This document shows, piece by piece, positions 59,535 to 64,000 of a stretch of DNA of 64,000 bases; the first letter of the stretch is position 1; the number at the start of each line of letters is the position of its first letter. The notes under the pieces are model-generated. The model saw nothing but the letters and a program-made list of their open reading frames with translations. It made no database searches and had not been told where the DNA came from. Origin of the DNA: Mycoplasmataceae bacterium UBA3729 (GTDB lineage: Bacteria; Bacillota_I; Bacilli_A; Mycoplasmatales; Mycoplasmoidaceae); assembly GCA_002372615.1 (NCBI GenBank), contig DFHG01000004.1:1-64000 (forward strand), in the 5' to 3' direction. The position numbers and the translations under genes are program-made.

Positions 59535-61787
59535 ATGACAGATATTAAATTAGAAATACTAATCAATAAAATTAAAAATAAAGAGAATATCAATGAAAAT
59601 ACAAATAAACTTATTGAATTAACTTCTACTTATTACAAAGAAATTAAATTTTATCTTGATAAAATTAATGAAACTAATGGAGAAATTTTTCCATGAAAAA
59701 AAATTATTGATCTTAATAATTTAATATCTAAGATTAATAATTTTTATAAAACTAAATTTGAATCATTTAACATTGATAAAATAGCTAAAAAAAGAATATC
59801 TTTAATTAGAAATAAATTAAAAATATGAAATTTTGAATATTATGGTCTAGAAAAACCTACAGTAAATGATAGTATTTATGATTTAACTTTAAGAGAATTA
59901 AATGAACTAGAAAAATTATTCCCAAAATACTATAGTAAGTCATCTCCTACTCACACAGTTGGTGGAGTAATTGATAATAAATTTTTAAAGATTAAACACA
60001 ATATTCCAATGTTATCTTTATCAAATATTTTTTCATATGAAGAATTAAATAAATTTGATAAAACTAATAAAAAATTATTAAAAAATGATAATATGCCAAT
60101 GACATATATTATTGAACCTAAATTAGATGGTTTAAGCATTTCTCTAATTTACAAAAATGGAATTTTAACTAATGGGATCACAAGAGGTGATGGTAAATCT
60201 GGAGAAGATGTAACTCAAAATATAATGGTTATTGATTCAATTCCTAAAAAAATTGATTGTACATTACAACATCTTGAGATTCGTGGTGAAATATTAATTG
60301 ATTTCAAACAATTTGAAAAAATCAATAGTGAAATTGAAGAAGAAAAAAATAAATTTGCTAATCCAAGAAATGCAGCAAGTGGAACATTAAGAAGACTTGA
60401 TCCAGAATTGGTAAAAAAACGCAATTTGAAAATGATTGCTTATTATATCCCTGATAATGAAAGTTTAAAGCAGCTAAATTTAAATACACAATATGATGTA
60501 ATTAAAAAATTAAATCAATTTGGTTTCACTACAGCTAAAGAAATAAAAAAGTGTCATGGCATTAATGAAGTTTATGAACATATTAAATATCTTGAAGATA
60601 ATCATGATAAATTATCTTATCCAATTGATGGAGCAGTAATAAAAATTAATGAATTAAATCTATATGATAAACTTGGAACAACATCAAAATTTCCACATTG
60701 AGCCACTGCATATAAATTTATTCCTTTAGAAGCAGAAACAAAAATATTAGCAATAAATGCAAATGTAGGAAGAACAGGAAAAATTACTTATGTAGCAAAA
60801 CTAGAGCCAGTCTATTTATCAGGTTCAACTATTTCATCTGCTACTTTAAATAATGCAGAATATATTGTTAACAAAGACATTAGAGTTGGTGACTATGTAA
60901 AAATATTTAAAGCAGCCGAAATTATTCCATATGTAAAAGAAGCAATTAAAGAAAAAAGAAATAAAGACGTAAAGCAATTTACTCCTATTGAATATTGCCC
61001 TATTTGTAATTCAAAATTAGAAAAAAATGAAGGAGAAGTAGATCAATATTGTCCTAATACTTCATGTCCTGCAAGAATATTGCAATCAATTATTCATTTT
61101 TGTTCAAAAGATGCAATGAATATTGAAGGTTTAAGTACAAAAACTATTGAAAAATACTTTAATCTTGGATACATTAAAACCATTGAAGATATTTATTCAT
61201 TAAATGAAAAACGTGAAGAAATTATTAATAATGTATTAAATAAAAAATTTAAAGTATTTAACAAAATTATTGAATCAATAGAAAAATCTAAAAATAATTC
61301 ATTAGAGAGATTAATCTTCGGGTTGGGGATTAATAATATTGGATTAATTAGTGCTATATCATTAGCCAAACATTTTAAAACAATTGATGAAATTACTAAA
61401 GTAAATAAAGAGTGCTTAATTAGATTGAAAGATATTGCTGAAGTGGTATCAAATTCAATATATGATTGATTTCACAATGAAAGAAACATATCATTAATTG
61501 AACATTTGAAATCTATAGGAGTTAATACAAAATATTTAAACCAAAATGTAATTAATGAAGAAAATAAAGAAAGTGAATATTATCAAAAGAATTTTTGCAT
61601 AACCGGTTCATTTAGTATTTCGCGAAATGAAATAAAAGAAAAATTAATAAAAAAATATGATGCTAATGTAACTAATTCATTAAATAGATCTACCAATTAT
61701 TTAATAGTTGGTGAAAATCCTGGAAGTAAAATAGATAAAGCAAAAGAATTAAACATAAAAATAATTAATGAAGAAATTTGAAATTAA
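59535..61787 (+). CDS. ligA: NAD-dependent DNA ligase
   Basis: Seals nicks in replication and repair, 750 residues, about 80 longer than Escherichia coli because of an N-terminal extension. Nucleotide-binding Ia-like YYGLEKPTVNDSIYDLTLRE, active-site Lys196 in EPKLDG, TRGDGKSGEDVTQN, the RNAASGTLRR motif, OB fold, four-Cys zinc finger (CPIC...CPNTSCPAR), helix-hairpin-helix repeats and a C-terminal BRCT (FCITGSFSISRNEIKE). The stop ends at 61787 and the opposite gene's stop begins at 61788. Confidence 0.96.
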
Positions 61788-63395
61788 TTATTTTCTTGCC
61801 TTAGATAGTTTTTGTAATTTATTTTCATTATGAATTTCAAAATAACTTGGAACACAACAGATAATTACAAAAATAATTAATACAACCAAAGTTATTATTG
61901 AACCAATAACATCATTCAACCAGTCTACTTTTTGATATGTAACATCACCTATTTGTTTATCAATATCACTTTTTCAACTAAAGGCTAAAGGAATATTACC
62001 AATAGTAATTACTAAAATAAATACCATGCTAATTATAATCACAACACTTGCCAAATATGAACAGAATAAAAAACCTTTAACTTTGTTAACTTTAATTTTA
62101 TTTGTTTTTCTATTGATAATTCCGCCAATCAATGCAAACACAAGACATAAAAATATAATGATACCTGTTCAATTAGCCATTAAATCACAAAATGAATATA
62201 GTGATGATAAATGATTACCAGATAATGAATCATAACCTTTAGAAATATTGCCTATTATTGATACCATTTCAGTATTTCTATATCCCATAGTATCAGTGTA
62301 ACCGAATAATCCAATAATAGTTAATACTATAAAAAATACTATAGTAATCACACTTGAATACAACAAACCAATGATAGGTTTATTACTATTTAACTTATTT
62401 TTAAGAGATTTTGAAAAAAGTAAATCATTTATTTTAATTAAATCTTCATAATAACGAGGATTATAAATTGCAAAACTATTAATAATTCCAAATATACCTA
62501 TACCAATAATTAATTCAATAATAGCAATAACTCAATGTGCATTATGTTCTGTAAATCATGATAATGAATTAACTCTACCATCAAATGATCCAAGAAGTAA
62601 AGAAATTGAAATAATAATATCAATTATAGAAACTATAACTAACCCAACTACAATAGAAGTTGCTGTTTTATGTGGTTCTTTCATCTCACTTTGAATCCCA
62701 GCAACTGTATAAAAACCATCAAATGAAAACATAATAGCTGGAATAGAACCAATTATTCCTAGCATAGGAATTATTTGACCAACAAGTTTATGACCACTTG
62801 AATCATAATTTGTAGAAGGAAAAATATCAGGAGTTTGACTTTGTTTACAAAAAAATAAAATAAATCCTACAAATGCGCAAAAAGCAACAGGAATAAATTT
62901 AACAGAAGTAATAATTAAATTTTGAATGTTACCTGCAGATGCAGATATACCAGATACAATAAAAAATCAAGCGCTAATTCCAAATGATATTAACACAACA
63001 ACTCATCATTGCGTTTGTCAACCAAATGCATCTTGTATCATCATTATTGCATAATAAGGCATAATAAAAAAATTAATAGGAAGATATAAATATGCCATAA
63101 AATTTTTAGCAAATTTATAGAGATATTTATGACAAAATGTTTTCACTCATGAAATAATTCCTAAATTACTTTTTGTATCAGCACTAGCAATTTCTGATAA
63201 TGATATTCCCATACAAATAACAGCAATTATTGAGAAAAATCACGAAATTAATGTAAGTATTAAACTCTCGCCAACATTACCTAAAATTTCACCATTTTTT
63301 AAAAAAATACCAGCACCTATTGTTGAGCCTAATACTAAAAAAATAGCTGAAATAAAACTAATTTTTTTCTTATTATTTTCTTTTTTTTTATTCAT
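61788..63395 (-). CDS. Amino-acid permease, APC superfamily
   Basis: Secondary transporter of 535 residues with about twelve membrane segments. LVLGSTIGAGIF near 21-32 is the substrate-binding motif of the family's first helix; FSFDGFYTVAGIQSEMKEPHK is the conserved helix-6/loop region that follows the G-F-x-G pattern of amino-acid/polyamine transporters. Multiple TGA Trp codons. The transported amino acid cannot be told. Starts 7 bases after the metG stop, so it may be cotranscribed with metG. Confidence 0.85.
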
Positions 63396-63402
63396 AAATG
63401 TA

Positions 63403-64000
63403 TTATATTATCCGTAAGTATATTGGTTTAGCAGTGTTAACCTTATGATTACTTAATGAATCTATATTTTTTAATTCATTAAAATCAATTTCTGCATCAC
63501 TAAAATTGTATAGTGATTGAGCAATTTTCATTCCATTTTTTAATATTGGTGAAAGAATAAAAATTAAAGTTCGTGCAACATAACTAACGACATTTAAAAA
63601 TGCTTTCATTTCATCTGAATCTACTTTAAATGTTCATGGTTTGTTACTCTCAATATATTTATTAGCAGCGCTACACAAATTTAATATTTTTTCAATTAAA
63701 TCATTAAATTTAAAATCATTAACATAGTTATCAACTGAATCAATTAAATCATTTGTTAAATTAATAATTTTATTATCTAATTTATTGAATATATTTTTAT
63801 TACATCGAGGAATAACCCCATTAGCATATTTGTTAATCATTCCCAAAGTTCGTGAAATATAATTACCAAAATTATTAGCTAAATCAGCATTAAATGTTTC
63901 AATAAATAAATCATGAGAATAAATTCCATCATTATCAATTGGTACATTTTTTAATAAATAATATCTTAATGCATCTGCACCATATTTTTCAATGTATTCA
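63403..64000 (-). CDS. metG: Methionyl-tRNA synthetase, C-terminal part (5' end outside window)
   Basis: Class I synthetase charging tRNA-Met and initiator tRNA. Only the last 199 codons or so are present: YIEKYGADALRYYLL and DGIYSHDLFIETFNADLANN flank the end of the catalytic domain after KMSKS, and the remainder is the helical anticodon-binding domain (NYISRTLGMINKY, ANKYIESNKPW). Ends KPIYLRII at TAA 63403 without a C-terminal tRNA-binding extension. TGA Trp near 63634. Confidence 0.9.

Overview
This window is from an AT-rich Mollicute (mycoplasma-type) chromosome. The decisive evidence is the code: TGA is read as Trp throughout, in otherwise unbroken rpoB, rpoC, leuS, ileS, alaS, ligA, uvrC and others. 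Genes are packed with gaps of 0-30 bases and many TAATG stop/start overlaps, and lipoproteins with a Cys lipobox replace secreted proteins. The gene content resembles the pneumoniae/Ureaplasma/Malacoplasma side of the Mollicutes, but genus is an inference I cannot settle by eye.

Layout. 1-5500: transketolase (cut by the window start), a divergent degenerate alanine-dehydrogenase-like protein, rpsU, a TtcA-like tRNA thiolase, a GH15-like lipoprotein and tRNA-Arg(UCU). 5510-13426: an accessory island behind tRNA-Arg, holding a broken DnaB-like helicase, decayed unknown frames, an intact three-gene restriction-modification cluster transcribed leftward (m6A methyltransferase, PD-(D/E)XK endonuclease, second nuclease-like protein), a divergent unknown gene separated from it by a large palindrome, and wreckage of a tyrosine recombinase, an HsdR C-terminus and a DUF2971 protein. 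13427-18254: leftward operon leuS, DEAD-box helicase, family 2 glycosyltransferase. 18300-20217: lepA and an unusual tRNA-Glu with a CUC anticodon. 20251-21359: a small insert with an HNH nuclease and a decayed gene. 21360-29488: rpoB-rpoC. 29569-32106: FakA/YloU pair, rpmF, a small membrane protein, tRNA-Cys. 32142-43634: leftward block alaS, ileS, ABC ATPase, uvrC, phosphoesterase, large ABC-2-like membrane protein. 43729-45365: hrcA plus an unknown partner. 45434-53909: rightward block: tandem HAD protein, potABCD, tsaD, DUF2130 protein. 53979-56147: membrane nuclease. 56372-57677: L10 leader, rplJ, rplL, rpsO. 57847-64000: Sfp-type phosphopantetheinyl transferase, ybaB-recR-ligA, amino-acid permease, 3' part of metG.

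Most of the window is housekeeping (translation, transcription, repair, polyamine uptake). The parts most worth new work are the 8-kb island with its operator-like palindrome and unidentified genes, the small HNH insert beside the unusual tRNA, the fused two-HAD protein, the apparent pseudo-enzyme at 1454-2599, and the ABC ATPase with an uncharacterised N-terminal domain. Many features were placed by hand translation with code 4; functions are assigned from motifs, not database searches.
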